Counted from the first letter of the stretch, positions 40,635-51,135 are shown. The stretch is DNA of 64,000 nucleotides from Sycon ciliatum (GCF_964019385.1 NC_088654.1:13101700-13165699); one strand, 5' to 3'. Numbers and translations are program-made. Notes: generated by a model from the sequence alone, not told the origin.

Positions 40635-41150
40635 AAACAGCCATGGCACCATTATAAACTCATAACAACCATTCTATAATAATATTACTATTTGAATCTT
40701 TTAATAATTATCTGGCAACTCAACCTCATACGTATAATTATCTGGCCACCCATTGACCATGATGCTACATGAGGAGACAATAGTGATGACATTTTTTTCC
40801 AATGAGACCAATTTTATGACGCTCCATGTTACTGAAGGACTAACTTCGATCATTGGTTTTGTAGAGCACCATTCTCCAGGAGCTGTCTACATCTGCTTTG
40901 TTTCAATGTCCAGCATAAGCGAACGTGTGGATCAAGCATAACTGCTTGGTTGACGCTGCCGCGGGAATGCGTATAATAATAATAATAATGTGTTGGAGGC
41001 TGGTTCTCGCAGTCCAATTGCAGTGTATACAAGACCATGGTCTATGTTTGTAGCGTAAGAAAACCTATTTATTTCAATTCAGACGAGTCTTGAACTGTAC
41101 AATGTGAACTTGATAAAATGGAAGCCGCTAGTTGAGCAATCATAATAAGT
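40635..41150 (+). other. 3' side of the intact LINE, boundary uncertain
   Basis: A short AT-rich 3' UTR follows the stop. TATAATTATCTGGC occurs twice (about 40,700 and 40,733), and an (AAT)n run at 40,974-40,989 may be the tail. No further gene is seen. Confidence 0.4.
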
Positions 41151-41173
41151 CCTGAGCGGATAATGCTAGTTAA

Positions 41174-41775
41174 CCCTTTAAGAGCCGCCCCATACTTGAA
41201 TGCGTCGTAAACGACGCATTCAAATGCAAAACTTCAAAAGATCGTAACTCAGTCCAATCTCGCTCAAATCCAGTGATCGAAATACCCAGGGCGAAGAGAA
41301 AACTCTCACCTGTCGGGAGAAGCAATCCGCGAAGCGCTGCGAGCAACGGTTCCTGAGATAAATCACTCGTAAGTTGAGCCGCGATCGCGGCAATTTCAAA
41401 AGCGCGCAGTGCGACTTTAGTATTGAGAATTTTGAGACTTTTCGTCACGCTGGTTTACTCGAATTTGCACGGGTTTCACTGTTGATATTGTCAAGAGTAC
41501 ACAGCGAAAAAATTGGAACTCCACGATCGAGTAAAATGAAATATCTGGAGCGGGACGCAATTGGACGCATTTGGGGCATTTTTCGTACTGTCGCTGCGAT
41601 CTAGCGCTGGATAGACGGTGTGCTGGCTATCATGATCGACCTCATTCTCTTCCTCTCGCGGAGACCGTTCCAGGAAGCCCTAGATTGTGAGAATTGAGTA
41701 AGTAGAACTGAAGCTATGATCCAAGGAACACGAAAAAATGCAGAATTTTGAAATTTTCCTGTGGCTCTTAAAGGG
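41174..41775. mobile_element. piggyBac-like MITE with TTAA target duplication
   Basis: CCCTTTAAGAGCC at the left end is mirrored by GGCTCTTAAAGGG at the right, with TTAA immediately outside both (41,170-41,173 and 41,776-41,779). A 28-bp palindrome (TTGAATGCGTCGT arms) lies near the left end at about 41,196. There is no transposase ORF. The TTAA duplication and CCC start are the hallmark of piggyBac-type elements. Confidence 0.8.
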
Positions 41776-41883
41776 TTAAATTGCGGGATAATGCTAATGG
41801 CAATGCCAGAAAAACTGTATCATAATGCTACTGTTGGGAAACAACAAGTTCTCGAGAGTGAAAGGCCTTCTTGCTTGTGACAT

Positions 41884-42228
41884 TAGAGAGGTTCCGCACT
41901 ACGTAAAGTTGAGCAACTTTACGTTAGTGGGCGGGAAAACCCCGTGAATTCGCGAGTTTGCACTCCACTTACGGAAAGTTGTCTACGGAGAGTACGTAGA
42001 TAGGGCTCTGATAACGTAGCTGGTCCGTAAGTGGATTGGGTACAAATTTATGACTCTCTCCCCAGGTCGATCTGGTCGGACACTGCTGCATTCGGAGTTG
42101 CCAAGGGCAGCTACGTGATTTGAAAACTCCGTATGGCGGAACCCAGATGCGCATGCAGTTTACGTAAGACTTTCCGTAGATCGACTACGTTTTTTACTAA
42201 CGTAATTACGTTATGCGGAACCTCTCTA
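41884..42228. repeat. MITE inside the 5' LTR
   Basis: It begins TAGAGAGGTTCCGC and ends with the exact reverse complement. It is absent from the 3' LTR (site near 44,124), so it inserted after the LTR element. A similar terminus bounds the MITE at 57,596-57,865. Confidence 0.8.
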
Positions 42229-42515
42229 TTGTGTTCGTTCCAATGCAGTTGTATCCCGACTCCGCCGTACCGCTGATGTTTACGACGTGGCATACGCTAC
42301 ATGCGCTATGTGGGGTTTGCTGTGTGCGCGGTAGTTGTATGTTGTATGTGTATGCTTTTCTCATAATATAGGCTGTTATTTTGACGCTATAACTACCTGG
42401 TGGTATTAGTGCTAGGTATTCATTGTTATTAGTCGATCGAAGTGAAATATACTGTCAAGAGTGAATAGTTGTCCTCGTGCCGTGTGGTCGTTCGTTCCTG
42501 CCACTTGAGAATCTA

Positions 42516-42910
42516 CAGTCCATTCAGAAAAAGATGGACTTCTAGCTTTTGGCCATAAATGGGTCAAACTGTGAGTTTTTTAGAATTTTTTTCTGCAATC
42601 CCCTGTGGAGTCCTCTTCCAATTATGTTTCGGAAGTTTTTTTGTCCAAAAAGCAAGCCATAACAAGAATAGGGTTTCGGCCAGGTTTTGCCCCAAAAGCA
42701 CTGAATTGGGAAAAACCATAAAAATTCAGGTCGTTTGACCCCGCCTGCAACAGTGCATTGTGCGGTTCGAACCCCAGTTCAGGTACCCTTTTTGGACCCT
42801 TTTTTCAAATTTCAAATTCCGCAGCACTGCACTGTGTACGATGAAATCACGAAAAATCGCCAAATACGGGAGCTCGCCAGAGCCAGGGCCCGTCTTTTAT
42901 GAATGGACTG
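42516..42910. repeat. second MITE inside the 5' LTR (TA duplication)
   Basis: It begins CAGTCCATTCAGAAAA and ends with the near-perfect reverse complement, with TA on both sides (42,514-42,515, 42,911-42,912). Excision restores a sequence collinear with the 3' LTR end (AGAGGGTTCACAACA). The TA site fits Tc1/mariner-type mobilisation. Confidence 0.8.
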
Positions 42911-42927
42911 TAAGAGGGTTCACAACA

Positions 42928-43658
42928 TTTGGCGACCACGCCAGGATACGAAGCGAGCATGGCACAGGAACTATGGATCATAAAGCCCGCTTTATCGCCA
43001 ATGGAATTCTGTTAGGATTGGAAGGCGATGAGTTGAGGGAACATGTGAAGAAGAGGCTCCGACAGTGCGAGGAGTTTGAAGAGCGCGGTGCTAGACGGCA
43101 AGAGGGTTCGCTCCGCACAGAGTTTAACGAAAGCTCAAGAAGATAAACGAGCGCATCCCCGTCAGTACATATGAGGAAGCAAAGCGATATTTGCTTGCCT
43201 TGCCCGGAAGGACGCCGGACAAGGCGTGGAAGACTTTGCTTACAGACAAGCAGCGGTCAGAGGAGTCTTTGAACCCAGTGGGGGGATCGGATCCAAAGCC
43301 CACTGCGTCGGCGCAGGTCATGGCGACATGGGTCGGAGACGCTCAGAAGCAGCTGGAGTCTCGGCCGAACGACGTCGGGGCGCAAGACGTAGATGCGCAC
43401 GACGTAGAGGCGCAAGACGTAGAGGCGCAAGACGTAGAGGTGCAAGACGTAGAGGTGCAAGACGTAGAGGCGCAAGACGTACAGGCGCAAGACGTACAGG
43501 CGCAAGACGTAGAAGCGCAAGACGTAGAAGCGCAAGGCGTAGAAGCTAAGGAAATGAGAAGGGCGGTACAGGTTGGCACGGAAGAAGTGGGCGGCGAGAC
43601 TGTGTGGAACACGGAAATCGGATGTATGACCGGTGGACCGGTGACCGTACGTGTGTGA
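42928..43658 (+). pseudogene. gag-like segment of the LTR element, frameshifted
   Basis: The first frame (to 43,146) reads FGDHARIRSEHGTG and FIANGILLGLEGDELREHVKKRL. The second frame (about 43,147-43,658) reads INERIPVSTYEEAKRYLLALPG, then a (DVEAQ)n array, and stops before the protease piece. A frameshift separates the two parts near 43,140. Gag would form the RNA-packaging particle; the zinc knuckle region is not seen. Confidence 0.5.
43371..43550 (+). repeat. 15-bp tandem repeat coding (DVEAQ)n
   Basis: About 11-12 units of GACGTAGAGGCGCAA-type sequence occur with point changes. The unit length is a multiple of three, so all frames keep their phase and the array expands without frameshift. 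Confidence 0.8.
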
Positions 43659-43987
43659 CATCCCACAGGGGCAAGCTTCGCGTATTGCTGGACTCGGGTG
43701 CTAAGGCGTCATTTGTGACTGCAGAATTGGTGTCCGCAATCGATGCAGGGCACGTTGGTGTTGAGACTGTTGAGGTGAAGCCGTTCGGTGCGGAATCAAC
43801 CCAACAGCCAATGGACAAGTTCTCCATCACGATCCTGGGAAGCTCCGCAGTCATTCCAATATGTGCTCTCGTAAAGACGAAGTTAAAGCTTGATCTGAAG
43901 TTTGCAAGCCCGCAGACCATTGCTCAGTTGGCAGAAATGGTGAGCACTCGTAATTTTAACCTTGGCCACCGCCACAGCAGCGAATGA
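43604..43987 (+). pseudogene. aspartic protease-like fragment
   Basis: The frame contains KLRVLLDSGAKASFVTAELV (about 43,673-43,732), the active-site motif DSGA with the SFVT pattern typical of BEL/Pao-type retroelement proteases, followed by VEVKPFGAES. It ends about 85 bp before the 3' LTR; RT and integrase are missing. The protease would cut Gag-Pol. The start codon shown is not an ATG-defined start. Confidence 0.6.
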
Positions 43988-44831
43988 CTCGTTCTGGGTG
44001 TGTAGTCAGAGCCCGGGTCGTTTTTGACTTGTGAGTTGTATGGCGGTGAGAAGCCCTTTGGCGGGGAGAATGTTGCGACACAACAAGTTTTCGAGAGGGA
44101 AAGGACTTCTCGCTTGTGACATTGTGTTCGTTCCAATGCAGTTGTATCCCGACTCCGCCGTACCGCTGATGTTTACGACGTGGCATACGCTACATGCGCT
44201 ATGTGTGGTTTGCTGTGTGCGCTGTAGTTGTATGTTGTATGTGTATGCTTTTCTTATATACGCTGTCATTTTCACGCGATAACTACTTGGTGGTTTTAGT
44301 GCTAGTTATTCATTGTTATCAGTCGATCGAACTGAAATATACTGTCAAGAGTGAATAGCTGTCTTCGTGCCGTGTGGTCGTTCGTTCATGACAGTTTAGA
44401 GTCTCAGAGGGTTCACAACAGCTACTTATAATGCTGCTGTTCCTCTGTAATTCCGGTAATTCACAAGTGGTAAGTATGGGAAAATGGCTTGGTTTGGGCA
44501 GTATTGTGCACGTTTCGTAGTTCTACGTAGACAGCATGGAAAATGCTAGAAAATCCTGATCATAATGAAAATGTTATGCTGCTATTGCTCCATAATGCCA
44601 GCAAAATCGCAATAGTATGCATGGAAAACGGCTTAGTTTTGGACAATGCTATGCAGGTTATGCTGTTGTATGTACAAGGCATGTAACGGTCCATTTTTGG
44701 TAGTGGCCAAAACTTCTATACTTCAGTATAATGCCACTTTTGTGGAAATGTAGTGTTAAAATGCTAGCATAATGCTCGTTGCAAATCGCACACTATAACG
44801 CTACTTATAATGCTAGCATTATCCGCCCAGG

Positions 44832-45273
44832 CCTAAGCATATTAAAATTAATAGCACAGATGTTGTACTGCATAATATGGAATGGTTCTGATTATTATAA
44901 CTTTATAAGAATCTGTGTAAAATCGCTGCGGGTTTTTTACGTAGTAGGGGATATCTGGCAGCTATCATAGCAGAAATAGATCTAGTATAAAATTATTTGT
45001 AATTCGTAAAATCGCCAAGGCATGGGACAATGAGGCATCTCTTCCAGCCTCATTTGTTACTATAATTTGCGATAAATTCTCAGATGAGTAGCCCAGGTTT
45101 AGAATGCTGATGCCTAGCGATTGCTGTCAAATTTTGCTGGTCATGCTTCAAACAAAGTCTGGGAGGGTCTGTTGCGTTATATGTCTTGGTAAACACTTCT
45201 GCTATGGCCGTCGGTGGGAAGTTTTTCACGCATCTGGAATGGATAATCATCGTTCGCCTAGACACTGACTGCC
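44832..45273. other. unassigned DNA between two LTR elements
   Basis: No gene or repeat boundary is recognised. Confidence 0.35.
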
Positions 45274-45429
45274 GCGTTTGTAAACGTCTCACTTAGTCAG
45301 CTGAGGAATAATCGTCTCTTTATTAGTAAGAAACAGTTTTATACAGTAAGTAGAAAAACAGGTGCCAAGGTTAGCCGTGAAGAATAAGTGCTAGAAGTTG
45401 CACAAGGTGTGCAACTGATAGTGATAGGC

Positions 45430-46578
45430 GCGCACAAGCTGTGCAGTGATAGGCGCGTACATACATAGGTGTGCAGTGATAGGCGCGTACATACATGTAG
45501 GTGTGCAGTGATAGGCGAGTACATAGGTGTGCAGTGATAGGCGCGTACATAGGTGTGCAGTGATAGGCGAGTACATAGCCATAGGTGTGCAGTGATAGGC
45601 GAGTACATAGCCATAGCCATAGGTGTGCAGTGATAGGCGTACATAGGTGTGCGGTGATAGGCGCGTACATAGGTGTGCAGTGCTAGGCGCGTACATAGGT
45701 GTGCATTGATAGGCGCGTACATAGGTGTGCAGTGATAGGCGCGTACAGAGGTGTGCAGTGATAGGCGAGTACATAGGTGTGCATTGATAGGCGAGTACAT
45801 AGGTGTGCAGTGCACTAGTGATAGGCGAGTACATAGGTGTGCAGTGATAGGCGCGTACATAGGTGTGCAGTGATAGGCGCGTACATAGGTGTGCAGTGAT
45901 AGGCGAGTACATAGGTGTGCAGTGATAGGCGCGTACATAGGTGTGCAGTGATAGGCGCGTACATAGGTGTGCAGTGATAGGCGAGTACATAGGTGTGCAG
46001 TGATAGGCGAGTACATAGGTGTGCAGTGATAGGCGAGTACATAGGTGTGCAGTGATAGGCGAGTACATAGGTGTGCAGTGATAGGCGCGTACATAGGTGT
46101 GCAGTGATAGGCGCGAACATAGGTGTGCAGTGATAGGCGCGTACATAGGTGTGCAGTGATAGGCGAGTACATAGGTGTGCAGTGATAGGCGACTACATAG
46201 GTGTGCAGTGATAGGCGAGTACATAGGTGTGCAGTGATAGGCGAGTACATAGGTGTGCACTGATAGGCGAGTACATAGGTGTGCAGTGATAGGCGAGTAC
46301 ATAGGTGTGCAGTGATAGGCGAGTACATAGGTGTGCAGTGATAGGCGAGTACATAGGTGTGCAGTGATAGGCGAGTACATAGGTGTGCAGTGATAGGCGA
46401 GTACACAGGTGTGCAGTGATAGGCGCGTACATAGGTGTGCAGTGATAGGTGAGTACATAGGTGTGCAGTGATAGGCGAGTACATAGGTGTGCAGTGATAG
46501 GCGCGTACATAGGTGTGCAGTGATAGGCGAGTACATAGGTGTGCAGTGATAGGTGAGTACATAGGTGTGCAGTGATAT
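45430..46578 (-). repeat. 26-bp minisatellite inside one LTR (~44 units)
   Basis: The plus-strand unit is AGTGATAGGCGAGTACATAG plus GTGTGC. The partner LTR has only about two to three units (47,965-48,028). Because 26 is not a multiple of three and the unit has no minus-strand stop in any phase, all three minus frames stay open, giving spurious ORFs of over 400 codons built from HCTPMYSPITAHLCTRLSL-like repeats. These are not genes. Confidence 0.92.
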
Positions 46579-46929
46579 GAAGGCAGAAGAAGGTGTAACA
46601 GTTACACCATCCCCCTCCTCTCCATTGTGCACAACACAATGGCATGAAATACTTAAGAACACAAGTCGAGCAATGTTTCTTCCGAACTCGCCCTTGAGAA
46701 AATTCCGCTTAATCAAAACTCGGGTGTGCCTTTGCATACTCAGTGATCCAATATTTCCTCCACAATAAACCCTGTTGTGCCGTCCAAATCAGTAGTAGGC
46801 GGCTCAGGCGGCTGGCGGCGCCCATGAATTGCGTCCGCTTCGTATGGTTTCAGCGCGGTTACATTGAACACAGGGTGGCAGTGTAAGGTTTTCCGCGGGT
46901 TAGGCGATATGCATTGTCATTACCTGACT

Positions 46930-47195
46930 GGGTGAGATGAGACCCATTAGCTGACTGGGCAACTGGGAGGCTCTGGGTAAATCTAGGTAATTCTGGGTAA
47001 CTGGGTAACTCTAGGTAACTGGGTAATTCTGGGGAACTGGGTAACTCTGGTTAACTGGGTAACTCTGGTTAACTGGGTGACTCAGGGTGAAACTGGGTGA
47101 CTCTGGGAAACTGGGTGACTCTGGGAAACTGGGTGACTCTGGGAAACTGGGTGACTCTGGGAAACTGGGTCACTCTGGGTAACTGTGTGACGCAT
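46930..47195 (-). repeat. imperfect ~18-bp tandem repeat at the gag end
   Basis: Units of CTGGGTGACTCTGGGAAA and shorter variants (CTGGGTAACTCTGG) code, at the well-preserved end, for repeated VSQSHP on the minus strand. Confidence 0.75.
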
Positions 47196-47560
47196 GGCGT
47201 CGAGTACGGAACTAACAGCGACGCAGGTTAGAGCTGACTGTATGGCCGCCGACAAGGTTTTCGGATGGTCACGAAGTACCTGTTCTCGGACATCGCCGTA
47301 CAGCCTGTTGGTGAACAGCAGCGCTCTTGAGTGCTCGTCCAACTCAGGAACCTGAAGGCTTGGACCGTATATCTTAGCAAGCGCATCTCTTAGTGACGGC
47401 CAGTCAAGAAAAGTTTCAGCTTCCAGGGAAGAGAAGAGCCAAATGCGAGCGTTGCCTACAAGGAAACTAGCGGAAAAGTTCATTTCTCTATCCGAACTGC
47501 CTAATTCCAGGGACTTGAGAGCCAATTCGATAGCGAAAGAACACTCCTTGAACCGGTTTG
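47082..47560 (-). pseudogene. gag-like ORF with premature stop
   Basis: The minus-strand frame reads FGG-stop-ANRFKECSFAIELALKS, then FSASFLVGNARIWLFSSLE, TFLDWPSLRDALAKIYGP, RALLFTNRLYGDVREQV, and ends in VSQSHP repeats. The pattern of a G-A-W motif followed by a TW/W-L segment and an L-R-Y-V-E segment fits the retrotransposon Gag family. The TAG codon near 47,560 interrupts it. No pol region follows. Confidence 0.65.
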
Positions 47561-48059
47561 CCTAGCCACCGAACACTTGAGGCTCCTTCGTACAAGGCCG
47601 ACGTCTCGAGGTAGGCCGATTCTGGTTGACCGCGGCTCCGATACCCTCCCAAGGAGTCACTGGTACTGTTGTTAGCTTTGGATCGTTGGCTTATGGCCTA
47701 GCAACTCGCAGCAGCTCTCGAATAGCGGCGAAAACCAGTAAACTGAGTACCAGGAACGATAAGACAGCAGGCGTCAGAAGGAACCAGTGCAAACTGAAGA
47801 TAACCATCGAAAACCATCCTCTTTGCTACCAATGTAAACGTCTTACTTAGTCAGCTGAGGAATAATCGTCTCTTTAATAGTAAAAAGCAGTATCATACAG
47901 TAAGTAGAATAACAGGTGCCAAGGTTAGCCTTGAACAGTAAGTGCTAGAAGTTGCACAAGGTGTGCAACTGATAGGCGCGCACAAGCTGTGCAGTGATAG
48001 GCGCGTACATAGGTGTGCAGTGATAGGAAGGCAGAAGAAGGTGTAACGGTTACAGCGTT

Positions 48060-48776
48060 CATACTAGCTTCCATTTTGCTAAAACCGTCCGGATCTCTCT
48101 CGTCGGCAAACAATGCACGGAAGCAAAAATTATTATAACAACCGTGGGATTCAGAACGATAGCACTGGATTATTACTTGTTCTTGAACAGATGGTTAATT
48201 CTATTTGAATACACCTCACCCTCGCCGTTAGGCGCTGCATCTGCCACCCTGGTATTACAGGCACGGTGGTGGCCTGGCACATGCGAAACTTCCTAAGCTG
48301 GTTGTGTTTCTCAACGGAATTGTATAGCCGGTGGTAACGCGGACGTGCAAACAAACTTTTCTTTTTTTTACACCGTAAGTAAGCCGCCAAATCAGTGCCC
48401 AGTTACGATTTTGACTTGGTTTTCCCGAGAATCATCTATTTCCAAAGTCGATCATGAGCAAGTATTAGCAAAACAGTTCAAAGAGCATGGCCATGTATTT
48501 TCGGCGAGTGTTTGATGACAAAAAGTGACCTCAGCGCCATTTTCAGTGCCACATTAGAGACTCTTCGCAAGGGTGAAAATGTTTGACTCAACTATTCTGC
48601 GAGATAAGGCGTGAACTTGCGGCTAATCTCTTACAAAACGTGAGCCAAATAAGCAACAGGGATCTGTTTATTGGATTGTGATGAAAGAGATTTCCTGTGC
48701 AGATTTTGTGGAATGATCGATTCTGGATACCACGTCTGAATTTCGATTTGGCTGCCGTTCAAGTAGCATATAACAA
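48060..48776 (+). promoter_or_regulatory. flank and conserved upstream region of gene copy 3
   Basis: From about 48,412 to the start codon the sequence parallels 21,236-21,612 upstream of copy 2. The part before that contains GTTAGGCGCTGCATCTGCC, a possible diverged relative of the SINE-like element at 24,285. No core promoter was identified. Confidence 0.45.
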
Positions 48777-49319
48777 ATGGAGTATCCAGATCCTCACTTT
48801 GTAGGTGAGACGATACTTGATGGCATTGAAGATTTTTTTAACAAAAACTCAATTGATGGCGACTTCAGCATGGATGGACGTCAGGAATCAGCCATTCCTT
48901 ACGAATGGGGTCCGCCACTGTTTACGGCAAATCCAACCATTGTTACTCAGATTCACACTCCTGGCTTATTCTACTTAGATCGTACATTTATTCTGGAAGA
49001 TAGACTCAAGTTCATCTGGGACGTTACGATGAGCGAATTTTTCACAATGATGGACACCTTCACGTATGGAACGGGAGAAAGCCATGAGGAGACTGATTAT
49101 ACAGTTCTGCGGGTCGACTTCAAGGCATTCTTTCTTGATCATGGACAAGAACTGGCCTTTAACTGGTTCTCCAATTTTTCACTAGTGTGGAATCCAAATG
49201 ATGACGGGAAGATGATATTCTCTGTGGAGTCGGTGCACATAGTTATATTGCTACCTTGCACGGTTCAGCACCGACCAAGATCTGTTACTTATCGTGTGAC
49301 TGAGAACCCGACTGTCTGA
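48777..49319 (+). CDS. uncharacterised protein family, copy 3 (180 aa)
   Basis: This is an intact single-exon ORF; the ATG has A at -3 and G at +4, and an in-frame TAA lies two codons upstream. It begins MEYPDPHFVGETILDGIEDF, then WGPPLFTANPTIV (about residues 43-55), FTYGTG, ETDYTVLRVDFKAFF, FNWFSNFSLVW, SVESVHIVILLPCTV (about 152-166) and YRVTENPTV. It lacks the IPEEN tail of copy 2 because its stop comes earlier. Most substitutions relative to copy 2 are in the N-terminal third and the middle; the C-terminal half is nearly constant, which suggests a functional core there. No known domain is recognised. Confidence 0.75.
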   Translation: MEYPDPHFVGETILDGIEDFFNKNSIDGDFSMDGRQESAIPYEWGPPLFTANPTIVTQIHTPGLFYLDRTFILEDRLKFIWDVTMSEFFTMMDTFTYGTGESHEETDYTVLRVDFKAFFLDHGQELAFNWFSNFSLVWNPNDDGKMIFSVESVHIVILLPCTVQHRPRSVTYRVTENPTV

Positions 49320-50505
49320 ATACCTGAGGAGAACTAGTTGAATTTCCGTTGGTCGACCAGACGCCATTTGCGTTCTGCGATAACCTTCTTTGGGACGGAG
49401 TACAAGACGGAATGAGGAGCAAGCGTCAAGCAATCAGGCACTAAGAGTGGATATCGGTGAGAGATTAAAGTATCAAGTGTTACAACACAAACAGTGACAT
49501 TAACATGAAGGCATATTGCAAAATGTGACAAAATGACAAAAAGAACAGTATCCTCCGCCACTACTGTAGCCGAAATCACCAGAACGATTTGCACCAGATA
49601 TATTGACCGCAAGGAAAGTAGTAGCCAATAACAATTATTATAAAAAAAAATCATTTGATGTATTTTCAGTTTGTGTTCGAAAATCTTTATTTTACTCATG
49701 CATTTTCTGATTTCTTTTCCAGTGTATGTTTTGTTTTATTGCATTTTAATCGATTGCGGTAATTTGTGCCCGGAAGAGAAGCTTGTATCATGCCAAAAAA
49801 GGAGTAGTAGCAATTCACATACCCAGTACTAGAAGTCAGGCATTGTGGTCACATGACAGTCGCAAGGACCTCCTCAAGACTTCATCCAAATCTAAAATTG
49901 AATCCAACCCTGTTGGTAATTGTCTCTTCCTCACGAAGCGTGCAGATCACTAAACATGCCAAAGCGTTATACACGAATACGGATGTCAGTGTTGTATTCA
50001 TACCCACCGATGGCATTAATTGCCACCAAAGTTTCTGTAGCCCTACTTTTCTACACGATGAAAAATATTATTAAAAATATGTATGGTTCCAGCGTTCATC
50101 AAACTTTTCTTCACTAACTAGAAGTCTGTTTTAGCGTTATCCAACAGCTTTTGAAAAGGTACTGCCACGATTATTTCAAAGTCTCCTCGTCTTTGTATCA
50201 TGTTTTTTAGTGTAATTTGTTTTGTTATGTCAAAATGATTTCTTGTACATTCCATTGTATTCGTTCAAAGAATTAATTGAGTGAAGGTCCAATTTACTGC
50301 CGACCAAGCGTTCTTGAGACATCTTAGATTGACATTGTACTTTCGGGGGACGCGCCATGACGTTATGCGGGACCGAACCCCCCCCCCACAAAAGGGGTAT
50401 TGTGGTGAAATATATTCTCACATTTTGCTTTATAACTTTTATTAAAGCTAAGACCTGCTTTTGTATTTCACACAGCTATGCACCATCAAGTATGCACTGC
50501 ATTCA

Positions 50506-50545
<40 letters not shown>

Positions 50546-50889
50546 CAATAGGACATTGAGTGCGTTTTGCCTTACTGTAGTGTTATATGGGGGCATAACA
50601 GAAACAGATCTCTGATCTAATTGATTACCATTATGAAATTTGTGCAAAATATCCCCCTGCACCAAAACAGACGCGCGCGCACACGTGCTCACCATGGTGT
50701 GCGCATAGTATAGTAGTCATACACATGCTCATGCACGCAAGCACGCACTTCCATAAGCGCAAGCGCATGCGCACAACTGTACATAAGCGTACAACTGATT
50801 TCGCACATGCTCTTGGAGGCAAACTTGTGCTAAAAAAACGGGCTTGCCTGCACAGGCACACATCTCTTAGGATCACACGCACTGGTCCC
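49320..50889 (+). other. duplicated 3' flank of gene copy 3
   Basis: It is collinear with the DNA after copy 2 and with the first kilobase of the window. It includes a (CAG)n/(CAA)n run at about 50,503-50,545 and a C-tract near 50,380 matching one near 23,266. No gene is recognised. Confidence 0.65.
49464..49469 (+). promoter_or_regulatory. putative polyadenylation signal ATTAAA
   Basis: It lies 145 bp after the stop of copy 3 in a block conserved after copy 2. Confidence 0.45.
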
Positions 50890-50985
50890 TCAGGATGACA
50901 TTCTCGGTGGAGTCACTGAACATAGTTACTCAGTATTATGCTACCTAGCACAGTTCATCAAAGGAAAAGATCAGTTACTTTTGTA
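50890..50985 (+). pseudogene. 3' end remnant of a further gene-family copy
   Basis: GATGACATTCTCGGTGGAGTC, then CATAGTTACTC, GCTACCTAGCACAGTTCA and AAAAGATCAGTTACTT track the gene segment coding for FSVESVHIVILLPCTVQ...RSVTY with small gaps. It is truncated at both sides and not translatable. Confidence 0.65.
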
Positions 50986-51135
50986 AAAGGACTTTTCTGT
51001 TTAGTTTTTTCTGTGGTGGAGGTTATGTGATGCCCACTTCTATACGCGTGGGGAGTGGAAGGAAACTTTTGAGCTCCGATAGTGATATCTTTTTCTGCAG
51101 AAAGTGGCTGAAGTGCGTGTAGAATTGTTATAAAG

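Larger units (their letters stand above)
41832..44420 (+). mobile_element. short LTR retrotransposon (BEL/Pao-like), internally deleted
   Basis: Target duplication GCTAC is at 41,827-41,831 and 44,421-44,425. LTRs start TGTTG and end ACA. The 5' LTR is 41,832-42,927 (lengthened by two MITEs) and the 3' LTR is 44,071-44,420 (350 bp). A probable primer binding site, TGGCGACCACGCCAGG, lies at 42,930-42,945. The 1.1-kb interior encodes only a gag-like segment, a 15-bp repeat array, and an aspartic protease-like piece. RT, RNase H and integrase are missing, so the element depends on others for movement. Confidence 0.85.
41151..44831. mobile_element. outer MITE carrying four nested elements
   Basis: It begins CCTGAGCGGATAATGCTAG and ends with the reverse complement of CCTGGGCGGATAATGCTAG. 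Removing the piggyBac-like MITE and the LTR element leaves about 480 bp rich in ATAATGCTA motifs. No transposase is present. It hosts insertions at 41,174-41,775 and 41,832-44,420. Confidence 0.65.
45279..48054 (-). mobile_element. short LTR retrotransposon with very unequal LTRs
   Basis: Target duplication GCGTT occurs at 45,274-45,278 and 48,055-48,059. On the minus strand the 5' LTR is 48,054-47,833 (222 bp) and the 3' LTR is 46,606-45,279 (1,328 bp). Both run from TGTAAC to TTTACA. After the 5' LTR comes a probable primer site TTGGTAGCAAAGAGG; before the 3' LTR there is a purine tract GGAGAGGAGGGGGATGG. The 1.2-kb interior has only gag-like coding. The LTR length difference is due to a 26-bp minisatellite. 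The element is non-autonomous. Confidence 0.87.

Noticed and set aside
38097-40644. Several minus-strand ORFs opposite the 998-codon ORF
   Set aside because: They are shadows of a well-supported EN-RT gene on the other strand.
43226-43661. Arg-rich and Tyr/Leu-rich ORFs in other frames
   Set aside because: They are alternative-phase readings of the 15-bp (DVEAQ)n array.
45339-46737. Open frames of 407 and 448 codons on the minus strand
   Set aside because: They are readings of a 26-bp minisatellite in an LTR that has no stop in any phase; the partner LTR lacks the expansion.
43371-47195. CRISPR-like arrays
   Set aside because: The repeats are directly tandem without unique spacers and lie inside retrotransposons of an animal-type genome.
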